A stretch of DNA of 64,000 nucleotides from Promethearchaeota archaeon (GCA_018238625.1 JABCSY010000002.1:28097-92096), one strand, 5' to 3'; numbered from the stretch's first letter, positions 15,373-24,685 are shown. The notes: a model not told the origin generated them from the letters alone. Translations and numbers: made by a program.

Positions 15373-16164
15373 ATGATAGGAAGAGCAAGAATAGATTTAG
15401 GTGGTTTCATTGTTGGGCGCATAGCAAAAGAGGGACGCACTTTTGAGATGTTATTAGCCCCGGACAAAGCATGGGAAGCGAAAAAATTCATTCGAGAAGA
15501 AATAAACAAACGTCTTATGGAAGGAAGCGAAAAATCTCGCGTTTCTGCTGAAGAACTCTTAAAAAATCCTAAAATTACAATTGATTTAATTTTTGAAAGT
15601 TTTACCGTGTTTGAAGACTTGAGAAGGGGAAAAAAAGCAACTGACGGCGATATGGAAGCTGTATTTAATACTACAGACGGAAGACTTATCGCAAGCCACA
15701 TTTTGTTAGAAGGAGAAATACATTGGACTCAGACCCAACGAGATGATGAAAGAGATAAAAAATTAAAGCAGATAATTACAATTATCTCTAAAAACGCGAT
15801 AAATCCTCAAAACAAAAAACCACACCCATATCAAAGAATTGAAAAAGCTATAGAGGAAGTAAAAGTTAAAGTTGACTTAATGAGAAGCGCGGAAGAACAA
15901 ATTGAAGATGTACTTAAACAGATACGAGCAATCATACCTATTAGAATGGAGCAAGTGGAAATTGCGATAAAGATTCCTTCAGCCTTTACTGCAAAGGGCT
16001 ATAATGTTGTTGCGCAATTAGCACAAATTAAAAAAGAGGAGTGGCAATCGGATGGTTCTTGGGTTTCAGTTGTTAGTTTGCCTGCAGGATTGCAGATGGA
16101 GTTGATTGATAAATTAAATAAGTTAACTCACGGACGAGTTCAAACAAAATTAATAAAATCCTAA
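15373..16164 (+). CDS. Ribosome maturation protein SBDS (SDO1)
   Basis: 263 aa, slightly longer than typical archaeal SBDS. It has the N-terminal FYSH domain (about residues 1-95, including LLAPDKAWEAKKFIREE and ITIDLIFESFTVFEDLRRGKKAT). The central three-helix domain follows, including KNAINPQNKKPHPYQRIEKAIEE (about residue 137), and then a C-terminal ferredoxin-like domain (IPIRMEQVEIAIKIPSAFTAKGYN onward). In eukaryotes SBDS with EFL1 releases eIF6 from 60S subunits; the archaeal role in large-subunit maturation is inferred. It lies between psmA and rrp4, its conserved position. Start ATG 15373. Confidence 0.94.
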   Translation: MIGRARIDLGGFIVGRIAKEGRTFEMLLAPDKAWEAKKFIREEINKRLMEGSEKSRVSAEELLKNPKITIDLIFESFTVFEDLRRGKKATDGDMEAVFNTTDGRLIASHILLEGEIHWTQTQRDDERDKKLKQIITIISKNAINPQNKKPHPYQRIEKAIEEVKVKVDLMRSAEEQIEDVLKQIRAIIPIRMEQVEIAIKIPSAFTAKGYNVVAQLAQIKKEEWQSDGSWVSVVSLPAGLQMELIDKLNKLTHGRVQTKLIKS

Positions 16165-16218
16165 CCAGGTAATTTTTAACTAATTTTCAATAATGGTTTT
16201 TTACGATAATTAATCAAA

Positions 16219-16227
16219 AATATAAAT
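16219..16227 (+). promoter_or_regulatory. Probable TATA box for the exosome genes
   Basis: AATATAAAT about 30 bases before the rrp4 ATG, with AGAGTGATT at 16236-16244 able to act as the ribosome-binding site. If used, the 5' leader would be very short. Confidence 0.35.
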
Positions 16228-16253
16228 AATAAATAGAGAGTGATTACAAATAA

Positions 16254-17063
16254 ATGGAAAATGAAGAAGATGAATTAATAGAAGAACCTCTTACAGATAA
16301 TGATGAAGCTGAAGAAATAGGTGAATTAGGTGGTGAGGAAGTTTCTCGGGAAGTTGTTGTGCCAGGAGAGGTATTGACAGAAGATACAAAAAATTTCTTA
16401 CCAGGAAGAGGTACAATTTTAAATAAAAAAAGAACAAAAATAATATCTTTAAACATTGGTTTAAAGCAGATTAACAAAAATTACATTAATGTCATCCCTC
16501 TTAAAGGGTTTTATACGCCTCGAGCAGGAGATAAGATTATTGCTTTAGTTACAGATAAAAACCCAGTCAAATATAGATTAGATATTAACGCAAAAAAGGA
16601 TGGGATTTTAAAACCAAGAAATACAGTAAAAAGAGGAAAACCGAGAGGATTTAGAGGGGGAGGTTCAGATCATGAAACTCCTTCAACTGATAAGTATCAA
16701 ATTGGAGATATATTAATTGTAAAGGTGCTTTCTGCGGATCGTCTAAATCAACCTGAATTAACAACCGTCGGTCAATATTTAGGCAAAAGAAGAGACGGCA
16801 TTGTTATCTCAATCAATCCTCCAAAAATTCCACGAGTTATTGGACGTAGTGGTTCTATGATTAAAATGTTAAAAAATCTGACTAAAAGTAATATATTTGT
16901 AACGCAAAATGGGCGTATTTGGTTAAAAGGTGAAAATATTGCTTATGAAAGGTTATTAATTGACGCAATAAAGAAAATTGAAAGAGAAGCCCATACAGTC
17001 GGGCTAACGGACCGAATTTCAGAATATATTGATAACGAAAAAAAGATAAGAGGTATAAATTAA
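16254..17063 (+). CDS. rrp4: Exosome RNA-binding cap subunit Rrp4
   Basis: 269 aa. An acidic N-terminal extension (about 35 residues, rich in Glu and Asp, longer than usual for archaeal Rrp4) precedes the L27-like N-domain (VVPGEVLTED...). The S1 domain (about residues 85-160) and the C-terminal KH domain, with GRSGSMIKMLKN near residue 200, follow. Rrp4 forms the RNA-entry cap on the Rrp41/Rrp42 hexamer, favouring A-rich substrates. In the S1 region a basic stretch (KPRNTVKRGKPRGFRGGGSDHETPSTD) looks like an inserted flexible loop. Its stop codon directly abuts the rrp41 start. Confidence 0.94.
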   Translation: MENEEDELIEEPLTDNDEAEEIGELGGEEVSREVVVPGEVLTEDTKNFLPGRGTILNKKRTKIISLNIGLKQINKNYINVIPLKGFYTPRAGDKIIALVTDKNPVKYRLDINAKKDGILKPRNTVKRGKPRGFRGGGSDHETPSTDKYQIGDILIVKVLSADRLNQPELTTVGQYLGKRRDGIVISINPPKIPRVIGRSGSMIKMLKNLTKSNIFVTQNGRIWLKGENIAYERLLIDAIKKIEREAHTVGLTDRISEYIDNEKKIRGIN

Positions 17064-17831
17064 ATGCCACTAATTATTAAAGATGAGTATCCAGAAAAAT
17101 TATTTCGTGAAGATGGGAAGAGACTTGATGGTCGAGACAAAAATGAGTTAAGACCTATAAAAATGGAAGTAGGAGTACTAAAAAATGCAGATGGTTCAGC
17201 ATATTTAGAATGGGGTAATAATAAAGTTTTTTGTGCTGTTTACGGACCTAGAGATGTTCATCCTCATTATTTAGCGAAACCTGACAAAGGAATTTTAAGA
17301 GTTTTTTATAGAATGGCAACTTTTTCAGTGTTTGAGAGAAAACGCCCAGCTCCTGGACGTCGAGAAAAAGAGATCTCAATGGTATTAGGAGATTGCTTAG
17401 AACCTTTGCTGTTTCTTGAACTTTATCCTGGTAATTCGTTTGAGGTTTTTATTAACGTGATGGATGCTGATGGCGGAACACGATGTGCATGTGCCACAGT
17501 TGCTGCCTTAGCACTCGCTGATGCAGGGGTTCCTATGAGGAGTCTAGTAACAGCTGTTGCCGTAGGAAAAATCGATGGAGAATTAGTAACAGATTTATCA
17601 GGAATAGAAGATAAAGCGGGTGATGCAGATTTACCGTGTGCGATAACATGGTTTAATGAGGAATTATCATTACTCCAATTCGATGGTAGTATGGATTTAA
17701 AAGAGTTTAACGAGAGTTTAACTCTTGCTAAAGATGCTCTAATAAAGATCCATGAAATGCAGTTAAACACGCTAAAAAATAAATATATTTCAATTCAAGA
17801 AGAATATTCTGGAGGAAAGAATAAAAAATGA
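17064..17831 (+). CDS. rrp41: Exosome catalytic subunit Rrp41
   Basis: 255-aa RNase PH-fold protein. Conserved segments include LFREDGKRLDGRDKNELRPI (about residue 14), YRMATFSVFERKRPAPGRRE with RNA-contacting arginines (about residue 79), and the phosphate/metal site region VNVMDADGGTRCACATVAAL and DLSGIEDKAGDADLP (acidic active-site residues). Rrp41 carries the phosphorolytic 3'-5' RNase and reverse polyadenylation activity in the (Rrp41-Rrp42)3 ring. It starts at the base after the rrp4 stop and overlaps rrp42 by 4 bases, so the three subunits are translationally coupled. Confidence 0.96.
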   Translation: MPLIIKDEYPEKLFREDGKRLDGRDKNELRPIKMEVGVLKNADGSAYLEWGNNKVFCAVYGPRDVHPHYLAKPDKGILRVFYRMATFSVFERKRPAPGRREKEISMVLGDCLEPLLFLELYPGNSFEVFINVMDADGGTRCACATVAALALADAGVPMRSLVTAVAVGKIDGELVTDLSGIEDKAGDADLPCAITWFNEELSLLQFDGSMDLKEFNESLTLAKDALIKIHEMQLNTLKNKYISIQEEYSGGKNKK

Positions 17832-18652
17832 TGAATACAAAACGCGTAATCTCAACAATAGAAAAGAATTACATTCTCAATAATTTGAGGAAAGAAGAAA
17901 GAATTGACGGTAGAGGACTTTGGGAATATCGAGATTGGACTATAAAACCAGATGTTATCGCTTCAGCAGAAGGATCTGCTGACGTCACATTAGGAGATAC
18001 TAGAATAATTACGGGGTTAAAATACGATGTAGGAACCCCATTTCCAGACATTCCTGAAGAAGGCGTTTGTACTTTTATGGCGGAACTGCTACCTTTAGCT
18101 TCCCCCATATTTGAGAGGGGACCTCCAAGTGAACAATCAATTGAACTTGCTCGTGTTGTTGACAGAGGAATTCGACATGCAGACTGCGTCCAAACAAAAA
18201 AATTATGTATAAAAGCAAATAAAGCGGTATATATTTTATTTCTAGATCTATATATTATTAATTATTCGGGGAATTTAATTGATGCAGGTGGTATAAGTTC
18301 GTTAACTGCATTAATTTCAAGTCACATTCCCGAAGGAAAATGGGTGGACGATCAAATTGAATGGACGGGCAAATATTTAACCGGAGAAACTATTGTAAAT
18401 GAACTACCAATTGTTACAACATTTGGAAAAATCGGCGATGTCATATTTTTAGACCCTACTTTACCAGAAGAACTAGTGAGTGATGGAAGAATCTCCATTT
18501 CTGTTACAGAAGATAATGTAGTATCTATTCAAAAAAGTGGTCTTGCTACATTTTCTTTAGAAGAAATAAATATGTTGTCCAAGAAATCTATGGAGATAGG
18601 TAAAAAAATTAGGAAGGAATTAAATCTTTGGCAATACAAAGTTAAATATTAA
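17828..18652 (+). CDS. rrp42: Exosome non-catalytic subunit Rrp42
   Basis: 274-aa RNase PH-fold partner of Rrp41. Markers are RIDGRGLWEYRDWTIKPDV (about residue 25), AEGSADVTLGDTRIITGLKYDVGTPFPD and LLPLASPIFERGPPSE. The active-site residues of Rrp41 are not kept, as expected; Rrp42 completes the ring and helps bind RNA. Its ATG overlaps the rrp41 stop. In many archaea rpl37Ae follows immediately; here the transcript ends at a T-rich tract and two opposite-strand genes intervene. Confidence 0.95.
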   Translation: MMNTKRVISTIEKNYILNNLRKEERIDGRGLWEYRDWTIKPDVIASAEGSADVTLGDTRIITGLKYDVGTPFPDIPEEGVCTFMAELLPLASPIFERGPPSEQSIELARVVDRGIRHADCVQTKKLCIKANKAVYILFLDLYIINYSGNLIDAGGISSLTALISSHIPEGKWVDDQIEWTGKYLTGETIVNELPIVTTFGKIGDVIFLDPTLPEELVSDGRISISVTEDNVVSIQKSGLATFSLEEINMLSKKSMEIGKKIRKELNLWQYKVKY

Positions 18653-18655
18653 AAC

Positions 18656-18687
18656 TTTTTTTAATTGTATTTTTTTTTTAATTTTTT
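18656..18687 (+). terminator. T-rich terminator after rrp42
   Basis: Two long T runs immediately after the rrp42 stop codon. Fits archaeal U-tract termination of the psmA-rrp42 transcript and lies just before the convergent gene's stop at 18720. Confidence 0.5.
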
Positions 18688-18719
18688 CTGTTTTAAATGT
18701 TTTTTGAGATTATTTTGTA

Positions 18720-19697
18720 TTAAAATTGTTGTTTTCTATCTTTTCTTAGAGTTTCAAACGTGCCATATCCTCCCGAAATTCCATCAAGTTCAAAAGTTCC
18801 AAATGCTTGTACTAAGATTGATTGATTACCCTCATTATCTTGAAAATTGACGGGGATAATTGTGCCTACATCAGCCTTGAGTATATGTCGATCGCCGAGA
18901 TTGTCGATCAATTCTAACTCTGAACTTATAGGTAAAATTCCATCTTGTTGAAATTTTTGATCTATTATTCTTAGCGTCTTTAAAGGAATATTTTTTCCAT
19001 CTTTAAATAAAAACCCACCCGTAGATAATCTGCCATCATTAGTAATAATCGCAGCAGGATTAATTGCTAAATTTTCGTTAAACCAAACTACGTAATAAAA
19101 CCAATCTCCAATACCAGTCCAATCTCTTACCCCATAAGTGTGATCTCTTTGTCCTAAAACCCGATTAATGTGAAAAATTTCATCACCAACTTTTAATTCC
19201 CCGGAAACAAGTCCTATTTGTTCCCAATGTTTATCTCCTGATTTTTTACCGATCTCTAGCGATTCTGGAGTCATATATTTGCTATATTCGTATGGTTCGT
19301 TGATAGGATTAAACGAAAAATCCATTTCAATCGATTGGACTTTTAAAATGAGTTTTGGGTTTTCACGCACTTTTGGTAAGTCTAACGAGTTCTTTACAAA
19401 AACCATATTACCTTTAAATTTATAATTCCAATTTCCATCTAATTGCCAACCATGTACCATTCCTTTTACTTTAAGAGCATCTGAATAATCCTTTTTTTTA
19501 ATCTGTTGGTGATATCCTGCTACGGAACCATCAGGCAGAAAAAGAAAGAAAAAAGTCATACCCTCCTGTTTATTTGGTTTAAAACCAATTCTAGACATGC
19601 CCCCCAATTTGTCCTTTTTACTGTAAAAAACAAAATAATAACTTTCGTTCCATTCAGGATGTTTGGTTGATTTATCTATGTGAGTTATTTTTTCCAT
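18720..19697 (-). CDS. CrtC/AttH lipocalin-like protein
   Basis: 325-aa all-beta protein without signal peptide. The signature GQRDHTYGVRDWTGIGDWFYYVVWF (from about residue 180, given in pieces: GQRDHTYGVRDW, then FYYVVWF) matches the CrtC/AttH (hydroxyneurosporene hydratase/tocopherol-cyclase-like) double-lipocalin family. Many members act on hydrophobic isoprenoid or steroid-like ligands; others have no known function. It lies 19 bases downstream of a dikinase gene on the same strand and is probably cotranscribed. The pair sits inside what is usually a continuous exosome/ribosomal gene series. Ligand cannot be predicted. Confidence 0.65.
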   Translation of the reverse strand: MEKITHIDKSTKHPEWNESYYFVFYSKKDKLGGMSRIGFKPNKQEGMTFFFLFLPDGSVAGYHQQIKKKDYSDALKVKGMVHGWQLDGNWNYKFKGNMVFVKNSLDLPKVRENPKLILKVQSIEMDFSFNPINEPYEYSKYMTPESLEIGKKSGDKHWEQIGLVSGELKVGDEIFHINRVLGQRDHTYGVRDWTGIGDWFYYVVWFNENLAINPAAIITNDGRLSTGGFLFKDGKNIPLKTLRIIDQKFQQDGILPISSELELIDNLGDRHILKADVGTIIPVNFQDNEGNQSILVQAFGTFELDGISGGYGTFETLRKDRKQQF

Positions 19698-19716
19698 TTT
19701 TTATTTTAAACCTTTG

Positions 19717-22455
19717 TTAATTTTTAATTGTAACAATTCCATTATAGCCATTAATATTTACAATTTGACCGTTTTTAAAGAGTTTACAGGCGTTTGGAAC
19801 GTTTGTAACTGCAGGTATACCATATTCCCGAGCTACTACTGCACCATGACTAAGTATCCCTCCCGTTTCAGTGATAAGACCGCCTATTTTTGAAAATACA
19901 GGAGTCCACCCTGGATCTGTTCGAGGTACTACAAGGATCTCGTTTGCTTTAACTGTAGAGATTTGATTAATAGTTCGAATTATGTGAATTTTCCCAGTAA
20001 TTATTCCATGGCTTGCTGGTATTCCTTGGATAATTGAACTATCTTTTGAGTACTTTAAAACATCGTTAAATTCATGGGAATCTAAAAGAAATTTTGGAGG
20101 AACTTCATGCTCAAATTTTAGAAAATCTCTTTTTCTACTACTGAGTTCAATCTGTAATTTGGACAATTCGCTCTCATTAAATCTATGATGTAATAAATCT
20201 TCAATCTCTTTTTTTTTTAGAAAAAATATATCATTTGACTCCTTTAGAATTCCCTCATTAGTAAATAGTTTTCCTATTTCTAAAAAAACCATCCGATTTC
20301 TTGTAATCCAGCGATCCAAGTTAAATCTCTGATTTTCTCTAAAGATTATGTATAACCGGCTTAGTTTTAAAATAACACTTAAGATTTTCCATTTTATAAA
20401 ACCAAATCGTTGCGATCTAATTTTGTATTCAACTATCTTCTCAAATTTTTCTTGGATCTCACAGCTGAAAAAGTTTTTACTAGTTTTTGCATGTGTTGTT
20501 TCTGTGGTTAATGATTTTAAGATATTAAATATGTGAATCATTGGTTTTTCGCTCCAACGGGGGTAATATGGCTCTCTAGTGAATCCACGATCGCCAAATT
20601 TCTTTAAAAAATTATCCAATTCTAATAGAAAATTGTTAATTTGTGAATTTTTTTCATGTTTTAGCAGGTCATAAATATTTTCAGATTTATTGTCGAGTAT
20701 TATTGACTTTAAGTTAGAGTCATCTTGAATTAAGGCCGCTAATGAATGAATTCCCTCATTAGTTTCAGTTAACTTATGTTTTAAGCCTGATATTAAAACG
20801 GGATAATATAGTAATGATTCATTTTTCCCTAGAAAACGAGTTAGAAGATATTGTGTCATTAAATTCATTCCAATATTATGAACGGGGATCCCATACCTTA
20901 CTAAACAGAAATGAGGAACCATTGCACGATTGAGATCTTCTGCAAGTGAAAATAAAGCCAGCCCATCGCTTGTATCTTCAATTTTTTTGAATTTTAAATC
21001 AAAATTTATGCAAAACGGATTAAATATCATATTAGTCCACTCATCGTATTTTACCGCAGTTTTAGTAATGCTACCATCAGGATCATAAAACATTACTCGA
21101 ATTTCTGCAATCACACGATTCTTAATATGGAAAGGAAGGTTTTTAATTGTTTCTTTACCGTAGTATCCATAACCATCTGGAAAGTAATTTAAAAGATCTT
21201 CGTTTCGTAACATATTTGGAATTTCATTTTCTACTTTAAGTTTAAGAACATTTAAATTGAAATACACGTGACCATTATAAAGCTTTAAAAGCTTATTATC
21301 TATATTTTCATAGCCCAAAATACTATTAAGCTCGATATTAACAATTTTGGTTAAATTATCTCCTAATAATTCGAAAAAGAGAGGACTAACAGGATCATTC
21401 CAATAATCGTCGCTATAGCCTCGACTCCACATTTTTTTTTCTCTGATTTTTAAGGGACTCATTGAAGTTATAGGGCGCGATTGAAGAAGATAAATGCGAT
21501 CGTCTTGATCTATAGCCCATTCTATGTCTTGAGGCTTTCCTCCAAAGATATTTTCAATTTTGCCCCCAATTCTAGCAAGTTTAACAATGATCTTGTCTGA
21601 TAGAGAAGATTCCCTGCTTTTTTGTTCGGAGAGGAGTCTTTGCTCGATACCACTATCTCCATTAGTCTCTTTTGAAAAAATGGCAAATTCTTTTTTTCCT
21701 ATTCTTTTGTCAATGACTCTAAATACTTTTTTTCCTTTTGTAAGTATTTTTTGAACAATGTATTGATCTGGATTAATCTGACCAGACATTAAGGATTCTC
21801 CTAATCCAAAATTAGATTCAATAAGAATTTCTGAAATATCCGATGTAATAGGATTAGCTGTAAATAAAACTCCTGCAGATTTTGGTGAAATCATTTTTTG
21901 AACAATGGTTGCAATTTTAACATTGTTATGAGGTATCATATTCTTTATCCTATAAGATATTGCTCTACCCGTCCAAAGAGATGCATAGCACTGTTTAATG
22001 TGATGAAGAATCTGCTTGAACCCTTTAAGATTTAAATAAGTATCATATTGACCCGCAAATGAAGCTTCTGGTAAATCTTCTGCTGTAGCCGACGATCTTA
22101 CGGCAACATAATAAGTTTCATAATGAGGATACTTAGCAGAGATTTCATTGGTGAGTTCAATAGGAAGTGGACTACCCTCAATAGCGTTTTGAATTGATTT
22201 CGCTGCTGCTTCAATAGAGGCATAATCATTATCTGTGATTTTATTTAGTGAATCTTGGATAATATTATCAAGCTTATTACGCACTAGAAATAATGAGTAA
22301 GCCGAAGTTTTTATGACGTATCCTTCTGGAACATAAAAATCATTTGCCATTAGAAAGCTGAGATTAGCGGCTTTACTACCGATATTTTTAACATCATCAG
22401 TTAATATTTCAGTTAAATTTATTGTAAAAGGACCATCTACAACCAAATAAATCAC
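19717..22455 (-). CDS. PEP synthase / rifampicin phosphotransferase-like dikinase
   Basis: 912 aa. Domains: an ATP-grasp PPDK_N domain (about residues 10-330, with VAVRSSATAEDLPEASFAGQ and QDIEWAIDQDDRIYLLQSRPI), a large helical middle domain (about 340-800), and a C-terminal swivelling phosphohistidine domain (TETGGILSHGAVVAREYGIPAV, catalytic His about residue 866). The PEP/pyruvate TIM barrel of true PEP synthase is absent. This order and length match rifampicin-phosphotransferase-type proteins, in which the middle domain binds the acceptor. The acceptor here is unknown; a hydrophobic small molecule handled with the neighbouring lipocalin-like protein is a guess. Confidence 0.8.
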   Translation of the reverse strand: MIYLVVDGPFTINLTEILTDDVKNIGSKAANLSFLMANDFYVPEGYVIKTSAYSLFLVRNKLDNIIQDSLNKITDNDYASIEAAAKSIQNAIEGSPLPIELTNEISAKYPHYETYYVAVRSSATAEDLPEASFAGQYDTYLNLKGFKQILHHIKQCYASLWTGRAISYRIKNMIPHNNVKIATIVQKMISPKSAGVLFTANPITSDISEILIESNFGLGESLMSGQINPDQYIVQKILTKGKKVFRVIDKRIGKKEFAIFSKETNGDSGIEQRLLSEQKSRESSLSDKIIVKLARIGGKIENIFGGKPQDIEWAIDQDDRIYLLQSRPITSMSPLKIREKKMWSRGYSDDYWNDPVSPLFFELLGDNLTKIVNIELNSILGYENIDNKLLKLYNGHVYFNLNVLKLKVENEIPNMLRNEDLLNYFPDGYGYYGKETIKNLPFHIKNRVIAEIRVMFYDPDGSITKTAVKYDEWTNMIFNPFCINFDLKFKKIEDTSDGLALFSLAEDLNRAMVPHFCLVRYGIPVHNIGMNLMTQYLLTRFLGKNESLLYYPVLISGLKHKLTETNEGIHSLAALIQDDSNLKSIILDNKSENIYDLLKHEKNSQINNFLLELDNFLKKFGDRGFTREPYYPRWSEKPMIHIFNILKSLTTETTHAKTSKNFFSCEIQEKFEKIVEYKIRSQRFGFIKWKILSVILKLSRLYIIFRENQRFNLDRWITRNRMVFLEIGKLFTNEGILKESNDIFFLKKKEIEDLLHHRFNESELSKLQIELSSRKRDFLKFEHEVPPKFLLDSHEFNDVLKYSKDSSIIQGIPASHGIITGKIHIIRTINQISTVKANEILVVPRTDPGWTPVFSKIGGLITETGGILSHGAVVAREYGIPAVTNVPNACKLFKNGQIVNINGYNGIVTIKN

Positions 22456-22656
22456 CCATGAAATTTAGGATATAATTTTAAGTTTAAAATTAAAATCTTT
22501 AATACATCTTTGTTTAAAATTATTTATAAAAGTTAATTTAACCTAGCCTACAAATTAACGAATTTAGGGGAAATTGATTTTTCTTAATTGGAAAAATTTA
22601 AAGTTTATAGTAGTTTTTATTTAAACACAACATATTAAAAGAAATTAGTGATATTA

Positions 22657-22950
22657 ATGGGTAAAACGAAAAAAACCGGTCTTTCAGCCACTTTTGGAGC
22701 TCGCTATGGCTCTAATGTTCGCAAGAAATGGAGACTAATCATGGAAAAGCAAAAAGGGGGAAATTTAAAATGCCCTCGATGCGAAACAAAAGGATCGATC
22801 CATAGAATTTCGACTGGTATATGGTATTGCAGAAAATGTAGTGCTAAATTTACAGGAGGGGCATATAACACCCAAACACCTCGAGGCGCAGAGTCCTTTA
22901 GAATAGCGAAGCGAAAACAAAGAGAATCAGAAGTAATTGAAGAACAATGA
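22657..22950 (+). CDS. rpl37ae: Large-subunit ribosomal protein L37Ae (eL43)
   Basis: About 97 aa. It has the family start GKTKKTGLSATFGARYGSNVRKKW and a four-cysteine zinc finger CPRCETKG...WYCRKCSAKFTGGAY. Start chosen at ATG 22657; the in-frame GTG at 22648 is part of AGTGATAT, which reads as a ribosome-binding site. It overlaps pcc1 by 4 bases. In many archaea rpoP lies between rpl37ae and pcc1; it is absent here. The C-terminal tail (RKQRESEVIEEQ) is a little longer than usual. Confidence 0.95.
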   Translation: MGKTKKTGLSATFGARYGSNVRKKWRLIMEKQKGGNLKCPRCETKGSIHRISTGIWYCRKCSAKFTGGAYNTQTPRGAESFRIAKRKQRESEVIEEQ

Positions 22951-23216
22951 ATAATGATAATTTTTTTACAATAAAATCTACTTTAGAGCTTAAATTTAAA
23001 ACTTCTAAACTGTGTGATATTTCTTATAACTCATTTTTACCCGAATTTAACATAGTAAAATCGAAAAGATCTACTATAGAGATGAAAAAAGAGGAATATT
23101 CGTTAATATTTCAAATTAATAGCAACGATATCACTGCTTTCAGGGCAAGTATTAATGAGATAATCAGTTTTGGAAAGGTTATTGATAATACGCTAAAAAT
23201 TGTTGAAAATTCGTAA
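22947..23216 (+). CDS. pcc1: KEOPS complex subunit Pcc1
   Basis: 89 aa, the normal size for the Pcc1 family. Recognisable pattern: an N-terminal beta strand pair, IVKSKRSTIEMKKEEYSLIFQINSNDITAFRASINE and a final VIDNTLKIVE. Pcc1 is the dimerising platform of KEOPS, which together with Kae1, Bud32 and Cgi121 transfers threonylcarbamoyl to A37 of ANN-decoding tRNAs. ATGA overlap with rpl37ae. Cgi121 is encoded 4 kb downstream on the same strand, and Sua5 just beyond on the other strand. Confidence 0.85.
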   Translation: MNNDNFFTIKSTLELKFKTSKLCDISYNSFLPEFNIVKSKRSTIEMKKEEYSLIFQINSNDITAFRASINEIISFGKVIDNTLKIVENS

Positions 23217-23274
23217 ATTTCATATTAGAAATTTCATTTTTCTATAAAATATAAAAAATATTATGTGATTATCA

Positions 23275-23631
23275 TTGACAATAAATTACGAATCCTTAAA
23301 CGAAGAAACAAAGAAGAAATTTCAAACTCTATCTCAATTTGGTCAAACTTTAGAGATCCTTACACAACAGAAGTTACAAATTGATAGTAATATTAGAGAA
23401 ACAGAACTAGCGATAGAAAATCTTACTGAAGCTACTCCAGATACTCCGGTTTACAAAAGTATTGGTGGCGTGATGGTAAAAAGTACTCGAGATAAACTGC
23501 TTGACGAGAAAAATACTAATAAAGAAACTCTAACTATGCAATCTAAAACGCTTGCTCAAAAGATCGAAAGAACTAAGAGTACTTTTGAGAGCATGCAGAA
23601 ATCTCTTCAAGAAGATTTACAAAATCAATAA
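23275..23631 (+). CDS. pfdB: Prefoldin beta subunit
   Basis: 118 aa. Two coiled-coil helices (about residues 5-48 and 72-115) flank the beta-hairpin segment DTPVYKSIGGVMVKSTRDKLLDE that is diagnostic for prefoldin beta. Four beta and two alpha subunits form the jellyfish-shaped chaperone that hands unfolded proteins to the thermosome. TTG start at 23275 with GTGATTATCA upstream as ribosome-binding site. It follows pcc1, the conserved archaeal order. Confidence 0.93.
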   Translation: MTINYESLNEETKKKFQTLSQFGQTLEILTQQKLQIDSNIRETELAIENLTEATPDTPVYKSIGGVMVKSTRDKLLDEKNTNKETLTMQSKTLAQKIERTKSTFESMQKSLQEDLQNQ

Positions 23632-23647
23632 TATATTCAATATTTTT

Positions 23648-24655
23648 ATGCTTAATACTAAAAAAGATGATTTTTTAAGTTATTTAAAGGGAAAAAATCT
23701 CTTAATTACCACTCATGATTCAGCTGATCTTGACGGTTTTGTGTCTGTTATAGTTTTAAAATTCTTTTTTGAGAATTTTTTCTCAAATCAAAATATATAT
23801 TTAACCTTCTCAAAATTATCTAAATATACTCAAAATTTTGTTGTAAAATTTCTCCAAAAATTTCCAGACTTTAATTTTCCCTCTAAAAATGACGAAAACT
23901 TCTCGGATATTGACATTATAGTTATTGTCGACACAAATAATATAGAACAAATAAAATTGTCAAGCGCATTAAATTTAGAAGTCCCCTTTATTTTTGTAGA
24001 TCATCATTTAGATTTAAAAAAGAATTATGGAAGAAACATAACATCGTTAAATTTAATATTTGAAAATTATTCTTCGACAGCAGAGATAATATTAGAGTTA
24101 ATTGATAATTACGACTTCAATCTTCCAATCCCATACAAATATCTTTTAATATCGGCAATATTAACCGATTCAGGGTTTCTTAAATATGGAAATACCGAGA
24201 CTATCAAGCATTTATTGAATATTTTGCAAAATGGAATAGATTTTCAAGATGTTCTACCATTATTAGAGAATGAAACCGATATTTCTAAAAAAATTGCAAA
24301 CATTAAAGGGTTGCAAAGAGCTAAACTAATTCGAGCTGACAGTTGGTTAATTGGTATTTCACATGTTAGTAGTTTTAGCGCCTCCGTTGCTTCAACTTTA
24401 ATAAAAGTTGGATTTGATGTTGGAATTGTTTATACAAAAGAAAAATCTAAGTATAGAATCAGCGCTCGAGCAAAAAAAAATGTATGTTTAAAAACGGGGT
24501 TGCATCTTGGGAAAGTTTTTAATGGAATAAGTAATGTAGATGGTGGCGGGCATGATGGCGCTGCGACTTTAAACGGTGAAAATGATTTAGAGCGTACTCT
24601 TAACGAAATAATAGATTCTATAAAACGAACTTTAATTAATTATAAACCGTTATAA
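23648..24655 (+). CDS. DHH-family phosphoesterase
   Basis: 335 aa from ATG 23648, 16 bases after pfdB; an upstream in-frame extension overlaps pfdB and is not used. DHH domain: LITTHDSADLDGFVS (motif I), VDTNN (motif II), DHHLDLKKN (DHH motif III). The DHHA1 domain ends with DGGGHDGAATLNG (GGGH nucleic-acid/substrate-binding motif). Such proteins are RecJ-like nucleases, nanoRNases or c-di-AMP phosphodiesterases; no extra sensor domain is present. A DHH protein beside prefoldin and Pcc1 is common in archaea. Confidence 0.88.
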   Translation: MLNTKKDDFLSYLKGKNLLITTHDSADLDGFVSVIVLKFFFENFFSNQNIYLTFSKLSKYTQNFVVKFLQKFPDFNFPSKNDENFSDIDIIVIVDTNNIEQIKLSSALNLEVPFIFVDHHLDLKKNYGRNITSLNLIFENYSSTAEIILELIDNYDFNLPIPYKYLLISAILTDSGFLKYGNTETIKHLLNILQNGIDFQDVLPLLENETDISKKIANIKGLQRAKLIRADSWLIGISHVSSFSASVASTLIKVGFDVGIVYTKEKSKYRISARAKKNVCLKTGLHLGKVFNGISNVDGGGHDGAATLNGENDLERTLNEIIDSIKRTLINYKPL

Positions 24656-24685
24656 AGCAAATAGATATGTAGATATCCTTATATA

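Noticed and set aside
22947..22950. rpoP hidden between rpl37ae and pcc1
   Set aside because: The two genes overlap by four bases, so no space exists; rpoP must be elsewhere in the genome.
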